From CBDCYS01 sp965226245 (GTDB lineage: Bacteria > Acidobacteriota > Terriglobia > Bryobacterales > UBA6623): a stretch of 64,000 bases of DNA. The translations under genes and the position numbers were made by a program. Positions 1 through 9,173 of the stretch are shown here, piece after piece. The notes below the pieces were generated by a model that saw nothing but the letters and a program-made list of their open reading frames with translations, was not told the origin of the DNA and did not search any database. The stretch's first letter is position 1, and each line of letters begins with the position of its first letter. Location: NCBI GenBank assembly GCA_965226245.1, contig CBDDCL010000015.1:2294001-2358000 (forward strand), given 5' to 3'.

Positions 1-561
1 GCCCCAATACTGTTCAGTTAGTGGTGTCAGGCCGGCCTGCCCGGCCGGCGTTTTTTTTCGGCACATGGCGGATCGGTTATCAGAATCCTGCGTTAGTTTT
101 CCTACGCCCCTTCGGGGTTTTGGCCTTGAGGGGTTTTGGACCCAGGGTTCCGCTTCGCTCCACCCATGGGCTACGATCCGGCGCCGTTTCGCGGCTCACG
201 GCTCTCCACGAGCAGCTCAACGGCTGGCCGGGACAGTCACCTTAATTAATTTAGATCTCAAGACCCGATGATTCAAAGGGGTTACCCGCCAGGCCTCTGC
301 CTTCGACTGCTGCTTCCGACACGGATTCATCAGCATAAGTTATTGCTTTATAGCCAGTTAGGTGACTCTGCCTGGGGTGCGGCGTACCAGTTAAGGTGAC
401 TGTCCCTCGGAATCCTCCAACCCTCTCTCGAACCCTCCTGATGCGCCGAGCCGCTGTGTTTCCAAAAGGCACACTCTTCCGACCCCCACTCGAGTTCCGT
501 TCTTTTGGTACTTTGCCACCCCTAGGTTCCTGTAAAATCGAGAACTGCCTATCGAAAACGC
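1..561. repeat. Non-coding left edge carrying dispersed repeat sequence
   Basis: No gene is recognisable here. Positions 1-20 are the reverse complement, with one or two changes, of 46921-46940. Positions 146-180 repeat 46856-46890 in direct orientation over about 35 bases. The stretch is therefore part of a dispersed repeat family with a second copy at 46.7-46.95 kb. The small open frames overlap one another and have no coding character. Confidence 0.5.
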
Positions 562-2205
562 TTCAACCTAAAAACGGCGGTTGAATTGGCGGCTCAGGGG
601 GCAAGTGGTTGATACTGTGGGTGATGTCGAAATCACGAGGCGCAATACAGCTTCACCCGCTGGGGGAGCCCCAAAAGGCCATCGCAAAGCAGAGCCGTGG
701 CAGCCAGGCGCTGGACACCTACGGCGGCAAGGTGCATCTGCGCTGGGACGCCGGCGCGGCGGTGACCGCCTACGGGCAGATGCCCTACTTCATCGAGTTT
801 CTTAAAACCGCCGGGTTGTTCAACGACTGGGTCGCCGCTTGTCCGCTCGACTACCGCAGCCCCAACGCGCCGGCGGTGCGCGACGTGTTGGGCGCCCTGC
901 TGCTGAGCCTGCTGGCGGGACATCGCCGCTACGCGCACATCAGCTCGATTCGCGGCGATGGGGTCAACCCGCAGTTGCTGGGGATGAGCAAGGTCGTCAG
1001 CGAAGACTCGGCGCGGCGGGCGTTTCAAGGGGCCGACGAGAAGGCTTGCCGGAGTTGGCTGCGCAAGCATCTGCAGCGAACTTACGAGGCGCTGCTGGAA
1101 GAACCTTGGATCCTCGACGTCGACTCCAGCGTCAAGCCGCTCTACGGGTGCCAGCAGGGCGCCAAGTGCGGTTACAACCCGGGCAAGCCGGGGTGTCCTT
1201 CGCACGTCTACCACACTTACTTCGTGGCCAACTTGCGGCTGCTGCTGGAAGTGGAAATGCAGCCGGGCAACCAGACGGCGTCCTCGTATGCGCAGCCGCA
1301 GTTGTGGAAGTTTATCGACGGCTTGGAACCCGGGCAGCGTCCGGCGCTGCTGCGCGGAGATATCGGCTGGGGGACGGAGCGGATGATGCTGGGCGCCGAA
1401 CAGCGCGAGCTTCCTTATTTGTTCAAATTGCGGCAGAGCCGGGGCGTGAAGGGACTGTTGGAGAGGTTGTTTCGCAGCGAGGAATGGGAGTCGGCGGGCA
1501 AAGGCTGGCAAGCGATCCGCACGGAGTTGATGCTGGAAGGCTGGAGCCGGTCCCGGCCGCTGGTGGTGTTGCGGCGCCAGATTCGCAACGATCTGGCCCT
1601 CACTCAGCCCGACCCGGCGGCGCCGCAACAGCTCTCGTTGGGGTTGGCGGAAATCGTCGACCAGGGTGTGCTCTATGAGTACGTGGTGCTGCTGAGTTCG
1701 CTCGACGAGGAGGTGGCGACAATCGCACAGCACTATCGCGACCGGGCGGACGCGGAAAACAACTTTGACGAATTGAAGAACCAGTGGAGTTGGTCGGGAT
1801 TCACGACCCAGGACCTGCTGCGTTGTCAGGTGCTGGCGCGCATCGGAGCGTTGGTGTACAACTGGTGGACGCTGTTTACGCGGCTGGCGATCCCCGACAA
1901 GCATGGCGAGGCGATCACGACGCGTCCGCTGCTGCTGCACGGCATTGCCCGGCGGACGCGCCACGGCCACCAAGCCACGGTAACGATTACCAGCTTGCAC
2001 GCCAGGGCGCGGCAGATGAAGGCGGCTTTGCAGCGGGGGAGCGCCTTTCTGCAATGGGTGCGAGCAACTGCGGAGCAGTTGACCCGAGCCCAACGCTGGC
2101 GACTGATTCTGAGCTGGATTTTCCGCCAATTTCTCCACGGCAGAGTCCTCGGCGGCCCCTTGTATGTCACCGATGCCCCCTAGCAACTGCCGTTTTTAGG
2201 TTCAA
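562..2205 (+). mobile_element. Complete IS element with 22-bp terminal inverted repeats
   Basis: The left end at 562-583 and the right end at 2184-2205 are inverted repeats matching at 20 of 22 positions (outer bases TTcAACCTAAAAACGG). They bracket one transposase gene and sit directly against its stop codon. I could not identify a target duplication. The element ends 11 bases before the start of the restriction-modification fragment, so it separates that gene from its own promoter. Confidence 0.75.
624..2183 (+). CDS. DDE transposase, IS4/IS1380-like
   Basis: This is the transposase of the surrounding element, a cut-and-paste DDE enzyme. The 519-residue product has the expected layout. An amino-terminal helical region is followed by the first catalytic aspartate in a DVDSSVKPLYG context near residue 165. 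The second aspartate lies in RGDIGWG, and the third acidic residue in the YRDRADAENNFDELKNQW segment of the carboxyl half. The Y-R-D-R-A-D-x-E-N block is typical of the IS4/IS1380 group of DDE enzymes. The ATG at 624 is preferred; an in-frame TTG lies at 609. The frame is intact, so the element may be active. Exact family assignment is uncertain. Confidence 0.8.
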   Translation: MSKSRGAIQLHPLGEPQKAIAKQSRGSQALDTYGGKVHLRWDAGAAVTAYGQMPYFIEFLKTAGLFNDWVAACPLDYRSPNAPAVRDVLGALLLSLLAGHRRYAHISSIRGDGVNPQLLGMSKVVSEDSARRAFQGADEKACRSWLRKHLQRTYEALLEEPWILDVDSSVKPLYGCQQGAKCGYNPGKPGCPSHVYHTYFVANLRLLLEVEMQPGNQTASSYAQPQLWKFIDGLEPGQRPALLRGDIGWGTERMMLGAEQRELPYLFKLRQSRGVKGLLERLFRSEEWESAGKGWQAIRTELMLEGWSRSRPLVVLRRQIRNDLALTQPDPAAPQQLSLGLAEIVDQGVLYEYVVLLSSLDEEVATIAQHYRDRADAENNFDELKNQWSWSGFTTQDLLRCQVLARIGALVYNWWTLFTRLAIPDKHGEAITTRPLLLHGIARRTRHGHQATVTITSLHARARQMKAALQRGSAFLQWVRATAEQLTRAQRWRLILSWIFRQFLHGRVLGGPLYVTDAP

Positions 2206-2216
2206 AGGATTCACAG

Positions 2217-3275
2217 TTGTTGTCACTCGATCAGCGACGAACCAATCTCAGTAAATTTGTTGCCTGGACAGCGCAACACATCCGAGGGGACGAAAAGGGC
2301 GAAGCCCAAATCTTCCTGGACCGCTTATTTCGAGCCTTCGGCCACGAGGGCGTGAAGGAAGCAGGCGCCTCCTTGGAGTTTCGCATCAAGAAACGCGACA
2401 ACAGAGGGACTGCCTTTGCAGACCTTGTGTGGAAGCCCCGGGTCCTGATTGAGATGAAAAAGCGGGGCGAAAACCTTGTCAACCACTACCGCCAAGCCTT
2501 TGACTACTGGACGCGCCTTGTCCCCAACCGGCCTCGCTACGTTGTCCTTTCGAATTTCGACGATTTCTGGGTTTACGACTTCGACACCCAGATGGACATT
2601 CCCGTCGACCGTGTGGCGCTGGCCGAACTCCCGGAGAGGTGCGGTCCCCTAGCTTTCCTCTTCAAAATCCCCGAAAACCCGGTCTTTGGCAACGACCACG
2701 AAACAGTCACCCGCGACGCCGCCGATAAGCTGGCACAATGCTTCAGTCACCTCGTCGATCGTGGCGTTGAGCGGGAATTGGCTCAGCGCTTCATCTTACA
2801 GATGCTGGTTGCCCTGTTCTCCGAAGACATCGGTCTACTCGACCAGTACACCGTTTCGAGGATTCTTGAGGACTGCCGGGGACCATCCGACGCTTACGAT
2901 CTACTCGGAGGACTATTCCAGGAAATGAACACTCCTGGCGTCACTCCTGGTGGCCGGTTCAAAGGCGTTAGCTACTTTAACGGCGGCCTATTCGCCGACC
3001 CAGTCCGTCTTGAGCTTGAACGGCCGGAGGTCCAGCTCCTCAAAGAGGCGACGAGGTTCGATTGGTCGAAGGTCCGTCCTGAAATTTTCGGCACGCTGTT
3101 CGAGCACTCGCTCGACCAAAAGGAACGGCACGCCTACGGCGCTCACTTCACCCGCGCCCCCGACATTATGAAGATCGTTGGCCCGACGATCATCGAGCCT
3201 TGGCGCGAGCAGATTGAGGGCGCCAAAACACTACGCCGCTTGCGGGCGCTCCAACAGCGCATACTTCAACTGTAG
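2217..3275 (+). pseudogene. Type IIL (MmeI-like) restriction-modification protein, amino-terminal part only
   Basis: MmeI-family proteins join an amino-terminal nuclease, a helical spacer, an adenine methyltransferase and a specificity domain in one chain of about 900 residues. Only about 352 residues remain. The nuclease motif is visible as the aspartate in FADLVWKPRVL followed by IEMKKRG. The helical spacer is recognisable from FNGGLF, DWSKVRPEIFGTLFEHSLD, GAHFT and VGPTIIEPW. The frame stops just after ALQQRILQL, where the family would continue into the SAM-binding DPACGSGNF motif. The methyltransferase and specificity parts are therefore missing, and they do not resume after the group II intron. 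The apparent start is TTG, directly downstream of an IS end. A nuclease without its methylase would be harmful, so it is probably dead. Confidence 0.8.
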
Positions 3276-3352
3276 GAACACGAACCGGCAGAGAGGCCGC
3301 GTACGGGCGGTAAGCGTGCTGGCCACCGCGAAGCCCAAAATCCATACGAGAC

Positions 3353-5020
3353 GTGCGAGGTAGAGCCGGACGGCACGAAGGAACAGAATCAGCACCTTAC
3401 CTGGGGAGAGCTTCTCCGTGAGAGCGGGGGAGAAGTCAGCAGAAGCCATAGTAGCCAAGAAGGCGGGTAATGCCGCTGGAGCAAAGGGCGGAAGGACCAA
3501 GGAGCAAAGCTAGAGGAGCGACTGGCATAGCGTGCAAGAGGTTTCCCGGAGTCCCGGACCGCAGGGTCCTTCCCCGCTGGGGGAACGAGACGGGGAGCAG
3601 GCGGAGGCAGAAGCGGTGGAACCGTGGCGGGCCAATGCCGGCGGGAACCCGAGCGTGAGCCGCGAGACTCTCGACAGAAAGTGATGCACGACGATCTGAT
3701 GGAACAAGTGGCGGCCGAAGAGAACCTGCGGCGTGCGCTGGGGGCGGTCAAACGCAACCGCGGCGCGGCGGGCATCGACGGCATGACCACCGAACAACTC
3801 GAATCCCACTTTCGACGCCACGGTGAAAAGATCCGGGCGAAACTGCTGGCGGGGCGCTGGACGCCGAGTCCCGTGCGGCGGGTAGAGATATCCAATCCGC
3901 ACGGAGGCCAACGGCTGTTGGGCATCCCGACGGTGATGGACCGGCTGCTGCAGCAAGCGTTGCTGCAAGTTTTGACGCCGATCTTTGAGCCTGGTTTTGG
4001 GAGCCGATGTTCAGCGAGTCGAGCTACGGATTTCGGCCGGGGCGGAGCGCGCATGATGCGGTACGCGCGGCACAGGGATACGTCCGCGAGGGCAAGGACT
4101 GGGTGGTGGATATAGACATCGCCAAGTTCTTCGACCATGTGAATCACGACATTCTGATGCGACGGATCGCGCAAGTGATTCGGGACAAAAGGATCTTAAG
4201 ATTGACAGGCCGGTATTTGAGGGCCGGAGTACTGCTGAACGGGGTGCTGGTCAAAAGCGAAGAGGGCACGCCGCAAGGCGGGCCGCTGTCTCCATTGCTG
4301 GCGAACATCTACCTGGATGCACTGGATCGGGAACTGGAGAACCGCGGGCTGAGTTTTTGCTGTTATGCCGACGACTGCAACATTTATGTGAGCAGCGAAG
4401 CGGCGGCGAAGCGGGTGCTGGCGGGGATCTGGAGCTGGATCGAGCAACATCTGCGACTGCAAGTGAACGAGGCGAAGAGCGGGGCGGGGCGGCCTTGGGA
4501 ACGGAAGTTTCTGGGGTTTCGCATCAACCGCCGGGGGCAGCGGGAAGTGGCGCCGCAAAGTGTCGAGCGGCTCCAGCAGAAGGTGCGAGAGATATGGCGC
4601 AGTTGCCGCAGTGTCACGAGCCGGGAATTACGCGACGAGTGGCGGCGGTATATCGTCGACTACCGGCTGGCCGAGGATCGGCGCGCGGTCTTTTGGCTGG
4701 AAAGCTGGATTCGGCGGCACATTCGGAAGTGCTTCTGGCTGCGCTGGCACAGCGTGCGGGGTCGCTGCCGCGCATTGCGGCGCTTGGGCGTGCCCGAGCG
4801 GATGCTGCGCTATGTGCCGACGCGTCGTGGCGCTTGGTTTGTCGCGGCGCGGGCGATGATGCATCGGGCCCTGTCGAAACGTAATTTGCAGCGTTACGGA
4901 TTTGTGATGCCATCGGATCTCGCGGCCAGCAGTTAAGCCGCTGGGTCCAACCGCCGGATACGGAAAACCGTACGTCCGGTGGTGTGGGAGGGTGCCGGGG
5001 CGCAATCCCCGGTACCCGAC
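3353..5020 (+). mobile_element. Group II intron 1
   Basis: A retroelement RNA that encodes its own maturase. The 3' end is clear. A domain V-like hairpin lies at about 4950-4983 (CCGCCGGATACGG, an AAAAC loop, then CCGTACGTCCGG). Domain VI follows and ends in ACCCGAC near 5020. The 5' end is uncertain; GTGCG at 3353 matches the consensus for an intron start. The RT gene lies inside, as expected. The intron sits between the truncated restriction gene and the serine hydrolase gene. Confidence 0.7.
3684..4936 (+). pseudogene. ltrA: Group II intron reverse transcriptase/maturase, frameshifted
   Basis: The protein splices and reverse-transcribes the intron RNA. The first frame (3684-4006) carries the RT-0 to RT-2 region, with GAAGIDGMT and LLGIPTVMDRLLQQA. 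The second frame (from 4007) carries YGFRPGRSAHDA, DIDIAKFFDHVNHD, GTPQGGPLSPLLANIYLD and the catalytic YADD, then the maturase X domain. There is no visible HNH endonuclease. The frames are separated by a 14-bp insertion at 3992-4005 that duplicates GAGCC (3987-3991 and 4001-4005). Removing it restores IFEPMFSESSYGF. As it stands the enzyme is broken unless supplied in trans. Confidence 0.85.
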
Positions 5021-5144
5021 CCGATCGGCGTGCCGCGTCCCTCATTGGACGGAAGGCCTAGACTCTCGGCGGCTCGAAAGTCGATGCCTGCCGACCGCGG
5101 AACGTGGTAAGATTTTCGACGGTTGGGTTCGCGGCTGGGGCTGT

Positions 5145-6242
5145 ATGCGAAGACGAGATTTCATCGACGGCGCGCTGGGGCTGGGCATCGTGATGACGGC
5201 ATCCATGGCGGGCTTGCGCGGCGGCAACAAGGAAGCGACCGAACTCATCCTGCGCGCGGTCAAAAGCGGGAAGTTGCGCGCCGCGACTTTAGAGGTGCGC
5301 CGCAAGACCTTCACATACCGAAAAGCCTTCGGGGAGGCCCAAAGCAGCGATACGCCTTTTTTGATCGCCTCGATCACCAAACCAATGACGGCGCTGGGAA
5401 TGATGGTCCTCGCCGACCGCGGCGAGCTGTCGCTCGGCGACCCCGTACACAAGTTCATTCCCGAGTTTCAGGAGGGGGACCGCAAATCGATCACGATCAA
5501 GAACCTGCTGACCCACACCTCTGGGCTGCCGGATCAGTTGCCCGAAAACGTCGCGCTTCGCAAACGCCAGGCGCCGCTCGAAGAGTTCGTCGCCAGGGCG
5601 ATCAAGACGCCGCTGCTGTTCACGCCAGGGACTCGCGTTCAGTACCAAAGCATGGGCTTCCTGCTGGCTTCCGAGGTTGCCCGGCGCATCACGAAGACCC
5701 CCTTCCCGAAGTTCCTCGAACAAGAAGTTTTCCAGCCTCTTGGGATGAGCCGCACGGCGCTGGGGCTGGGACAATTCGCCCTTTCCGACTCGCCGCGGTC
5801 TCAGGTGGAACACGCCGAGCCGCTCTATGGCGGAGGTGGGGAGGACACTACGAGCTGGGACTGGAACAGCCCTTACTGGCGCAACTTGGCCGCGCCATGG
5901 GGAGGCGCGCACTCGACCGGGCCTGACATTGCAAGGCTGCTCGACGCCTTCTTGCACGCTGGCGGCAATGTCCTCAAGCCGGAAACCGCTGCTTCGATGA
6001 CCGTCGACCAGAACCAGGGACTCAACCAGCCCTGGGGAATCGGCTTCTCCTTGAAGCCGGGCCAGTTTGGCCGCGAATGTTCGCCGCGGACTTTCGGTCA
6101 TGGCGGTTCCACCGGCACGATCGCCTGGGCCGACCCCGAGAGCGACAGGATTTGCGTGCTGCTGACGACCCTTCCGGCGCGGGTGTCGCGCGAGCCGCTG
6201 CTGAAGCCGGTGAGCGACCTGATTTCACGCCGCGAAACGTGA
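5145..6242 (+). CDS. Exported serine hydrolase of the class C beta-lactamase/PBP family
   Basis: A predicted periplasmic or membrane-associated serine hydrolase of 365 residues. Members cleave beta-lactams, peptides or esters, and the substrate cannot be read from sequence. The ATG at 5145 gives MRRRDFIDGALGLG, a twin-arginine-like leader followed by a hydrophobic stretch; the longer upstream frame has no coding character. The catalytic serine and lysine are in SITK near residue 80. A Tyr-x-Ser element (QYQSMG) stands where Tyr-x-Asn is usual, and the HGG triad of the third motif is in FGHGGSTG near residue 320. It stands alone after the intron and is followed within 130 bases by the sugar transporter genes. 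Confidence 0.85.
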   Translation: MRRRDFIDGALGLGIVMTASMAGLRGGNKEATELILRAVKSGKLRAATLEVRRKTFTYRKAFGEAQSSDTPFLIASITKPMTALGMMVLADRGELSLGDPVHKFIPEFQEGDRKSITIKNLLTHTSGLPDQLPENVALRKRQAPLEEFVARAIKTPLLFTPGTRVQYQSMGFLLASEVARRITKTPFPKFLEQEVFQPLGMSRTALGLGQFALSDSPRSQVEHAEPLYGGGGEDTTSWDWNSPYWRNLAAPWGGAHSTGPDIARLLDAFLHAGGNVLKPETAASMTVDQNQGLNQPWGIGFSLKPGQFGRECSPRTFGHGGSTGTIAWADPESDRICVLLTTLPARVSREPLLKPVSDLISRRET

Positions 6243-6369
6243 TCGCCTTTCGCTGCTCAGCATCCAGTACCGGTCCGCTGCTCAACGACTCTTGTCCCGC
6301 AATTTTTCTCGGAAGGGTCAGCGCGCCGCATTCGGCCAGCGAGTTGTGATACCTTGCTTGATCCTCGTC

Positions 6370-7839
6370 ATGCTACTCGAGTTGGAAGGCATTCAAAAAC
6401 GCTTCGGGGGAGTTTCCGCCCTCAGCAAGGGAGACCTGCGGGTGAAAGCGGGGGAGGTGTACGCTCTGGTTGGCGAAAACGGAGCGGGCAAATCCACCCT
6501 AATGAAAATCGTGGCCGGCATGCTCGAGCGCGACGGCGGGACGATGAAATGGCGCGGGCAAGAAGTACATCTGCGCCGTCCGGCGGACGCACACGGCATC
6601 GGGATCTCCATGGTCCACCAGGAATCGCTGCTGGCTGCTCATCTCACGGTTGCCGAGAACATTTTCCTGGGACGCGAGCTGAGCATTGGTCCGCTAAACA
6701 TTGGTCCGCTAGTGGACCAGCGGCGCATGGAAAAAGAAACCGTGGAACTGATCGAGGAGCACAACTTTCCCTTGCGGGCGAATTGGAAGGTCGAAGAGCT
6801 GAGTCCGGCGCAGAAGCAGTTGGTCGAGATTTGCCGCGCGCTGCACAGCGCTTCGAGCTTGCTGATTTTCGATGAGCCGACGTCGTCGCTTTCCGAGTCC
6901 GAGACGGTCGAGGTGTTCAAGATCGTTCGAAGCTTGCGGGAGCGCGGCATGGGAATCATCTACATCACCCATCGGCTTGGCGAACTTCACGAGATTGCCG
7001 ACCGCATTACGATCCTGCGCGACGGGGACACGGTTCATAGCGGAAACTTCTCGGATGTTTCAACCGCGGACATTGTTCACCACATGGTCGGACGGAAAGT
7101 GTCGTATATCTATGAGCGGGAATCTCTCGAACCCGGCAAGGAGGTGCTGAAGGTCGACCTGCCTGGGGCCAAGTTCAGCGTTCACGCCGGCGAGATCGTG
7201 GGTATCGCGGGCCTGATGGGCGCGGGCCGCACCGAACTGTGCCAGACGATCTTCGGGATCACGCCGGCGCCGGAAGGCGCGATTTCGATCGAAGGAAGAG
7301 TCGTCGAGGTGCGCTCGCCCCGCGATGCCGTGGATGCCGGCATCGCCCTAATCACGGAAGACCGCCAGAAGACCGGTTTGGTGTTGCCCCTGCCGCTCAG
7401 GGAGAACGTGACGCTGGCGAACATGGCCGCTGTCAGCCGAATGGGTTTCGTTCTGAACTCCGAAGAGCGGAAGGTTGCCGAAGACTCCCGCCGGAAGCTG
7501 AGCATACGGGCCTCCTCGATCGAACAGCTGGCAGGGCGGCTCAGCGGCGGCAATCAGCAGAAGATCGTCCTCGCGAAATGGCTTTTCCGGGATGCGCGGA
7601 TCTTGTTGTTTGACGAGCCGACGCGCGGCATCGACGTGGGCGCCAAGGCCGAGGTGTTTGCGCTCATGGACGAGTTGGCCCGAGCGGGCAAAGTGATCGT
7701 GATGGTCAGTTCCGAGTTGCCCGAGCTGCTTCAGGTGGCCGACAGAATTCTCGTCATGCGCGACGGCGAAATTGTTACAGAGCTTCCCCGGCAAACCACA
7801 CAGCAGGAAATCATGCATTACGCGGCGGTGGGCAAATGA
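6370..7839 (+). CDS. Sugar ABC transporter ATP-binding protein, RbsA-like
   Basis: The 489-residue protein is a tandem-ATPase subunit of the carbohydrate uptake (CUT2) type that powers import of ribose-like sugars or related small molecules. The first half has Walker A GENGAGKST (about residue 35-43) and Walker B LLIFDEPTSSL. The second half has a degenerate Walker A (GLMGAGRTE), a perfect signature LSGGNQQK and Walker B ILLFDEPTRGID. This asymmetry is normal for RbsA. The ATG at 6370 begins the conserved domain directly; an upstream in-frame ATG would add 26 unconserved residues. The stop overlaps the start of the permease gene in ATGA, so the two are translationally coupled. An internal 15-bp tandem duplication (6684-6713) gives IGPLNIGPL. 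Confidence 0.9.
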   Translation: MLLELEGIQKRFGGVSALSKGDLRVKAGEVYALVGENGAGKSTLMKIVAGMLERDGGTMKWRGQEVHLRRPADAHGIGISMVHQESLLAAHLTVAENIFLGRELSIGPLNIGPLVDQRRMEKETVELIEEHNFPLRANWKVEELSPAQKQLVEICRALHSASSLLIFDEPTSSLSESETVEVFKIVRSLRERGMGIIYITHRLGELHEIADRITILRDGDTVHSGNFSDVSTADIVHHMVGRKVSYIYERESLEPGKEVLKVDLPGAKFSVHAGEIVGIAGLMGAGRTELCQTIFGITPAPEGAISIEGRVVEVRSPRDAVDAGIALITEDRQKTGLVLPLPLRENVTLANMAAVSRMGFVLNSEERKVAEDSRRKLSIRASSIEQLAGRLSGGNQQKIVLAKWLFRDARILLFDEPTRGIDVGAKAEVFALMDELARAGKVIVMVSSELPELLQVADRILVMRDGEIVTELPRQTTQQEIMHYAAVGK

Positions 7840-8777
7840 ACATTCGCGCCGGGATGGTTCAGAAGCTGCTGCCGTTTTTCAGCTTGATCGCGCTGTTCAT
7901 CTTCCTGTCGATCGCATCGCCTTATTTCTTTACAGCGATCAACCTTTCGAGCGTAGTCCGTCAAACGGCGGTCATCAACATCATGGCGCTGGGCATGACC
8001 CTGGTGATCGTCTCCGGCGGCATTGACCTCTCCGTGGGGGCGATACTTGCCTTCGCCGGGACCATGGGCACGATGTGCATGGTGGCGGGATGGGGCATGG
8101 GAACCGGCATGCTCGTCGCCGTGCTATGCGGGTCGCTATGGGGTTTTGCGAACGGGTTCTTGACGGTCTTTTTGAAGATTCCCCCGTTTATCGTGACTCT
8201 CGGAACGCTGGGAATCGCGCGCGGAGTGACGCTGATCATCTCCGGCGGACTGCCCGTGAGCGGCCTCCCCGACGAGTTCAAGTTCCTCGGAGAAGGGACG
8301 ATTGGCCCGGTACCGACGGCCCTGCCTGTTTTGCTGGTCTGTGCGGCCCTTACCTACGTTGTGCTGCACTCCACGAAACTGGGCCGCTATACCTACGCCA
8401 TCGGCAGCAACAAGGCCGCGGCGATTTACGCCGGAATCCCTGTCGCCGGATACACGATCGCGGTCTACGCCATCTCGGGAATGCTCACCGGCGTCTCGTC
8501 GATGATCGAGGCCTCGCGCCTGATGACCGGCCAGCCCACCGCCGGACAGGGCTATGAGCTGCTCGTCATCGCCGCCGTGGTGATCGGCGGAGGAAGCCTC
8601 AGCGGCGGGGAAGGCAGCGTCGTCGGCACACTGATCGGCGCTTTCATCATGGGGCTGCTCGCCAACGGCAGCGACCTGCTGGGCATCAATCCCTACGTGC
8701 AGCAGGCCATCATCGGCGCGGTGATCATCATCGCGGTCGCTTTGGATGAAGCGCGAAAGCGCCGCTTTACTTCGTGA
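7836..8777 (+). CDS. Sugar ABC transporter permease, RbsC-like
   Basis: The 313-residue inner-membrane permease pairs with the preceding ATPase. It has eight to ten hydrophobic segments and family landmarks: NIMALGMTLVIVSGGIDLSVGAI near the amino end, PPFIVTLGTLGIARG, and the loop AIGSNKAAAIYAGIPV that contacts the ATPase. Length matches the family. No periplasmic binding protein gene lies on either side: upstream is the serine hydrolase, downstream is IS-derived DNA. Substrate delivery must therefore come from elsewhere, or the cluster was truncated by the IS block that starts about 0.3 kb downstream. Confidence 0.9.
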   Translation: MNIRAGMVQKLLPFFSLIALFIFLSIASPYFFTAINLSSVVRQTAVINIMALGMTLVIVSGGIDLSVGAILAFAGTMGTMCMVAGWGMGTGMLVAVLCGSLWGFANGFLTVFLKIPPFIVTLGTLGIARGVTLIISGGLPVSGLPDEFKFLGEGTIGPVPTALPVLLVCAALTYVVLHSTKLGRYTYAIGSNKAAAIYAGIPVAGYTIAVYAISGMLTGVSSMIEASRLMTGQPTAGQGYELLVIAAVVIGGGSLSGGEGSVVGTLIGAFIMGLLANGSDLLGINPYVQQAIIGAVIIIAVALDEARKRRFTS

Positions 8778-9108
8778 AGGGTGGAGGTGGCCGAAACAGG
8801 GCTGCTTACCGACACTTACAAGTCCTGTGTTTTCAATAGAAACTGTTGACGCCAAAACACTTACCTTGCTGGAGTTTTAGTCTCATGTAGTCTCATTTGG
8901 TCTGGTTCTGTCTGCTGGATGTACCCTTATTGTTCCCCGCCGTGCTGGACGGGTGCGGAAACGGTGCCACGCTTCCCGCGTTTGCTCGCTGAATCGCGGC
9001 GAAAGGACAGCCCCTGCGCTCTCGTTGTGTCATCAGTAGTTGTCCTTGGTTGCTCACTCTTCCAGGGTGACCTTGTCAATAGGACATTTCTACTTGGCAC
9101 TTTTAGGA
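8778..9108. other. Gene-free stretch with an orphan IS end
   Basis: No gene seen. At about 9080-9098 there is the motif AGGACATTTCTACTTGGC, which also occurs twice at the right end of the IS remnant near 56.3 kb. This suggests a leftover end of the same IS type, cut off by the ISL3 element that begins at 9109. Confidence 0.5.
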
Positions 9109-9173
9109 GGTTCCTCACAAGAATCTGTGCATTGAAGACGGCTGGCAGCACGTGCTAACCCTGTTATTCTCAT

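Noticed and set aside
633..2186. Long minus-strand open frame of over 500 codons
   Set aside because: It lies exactly opposite the transposase at 624-2183, has no family motif, and its composition is that of a high-GC shadow frame.
4992..5144. Longer start for the serine hydrolase at 4992
   Set aside because: That extension overlaps the 3' end of the group II intron and has no coding character; the ATG at 5145 gives a proper export leader.
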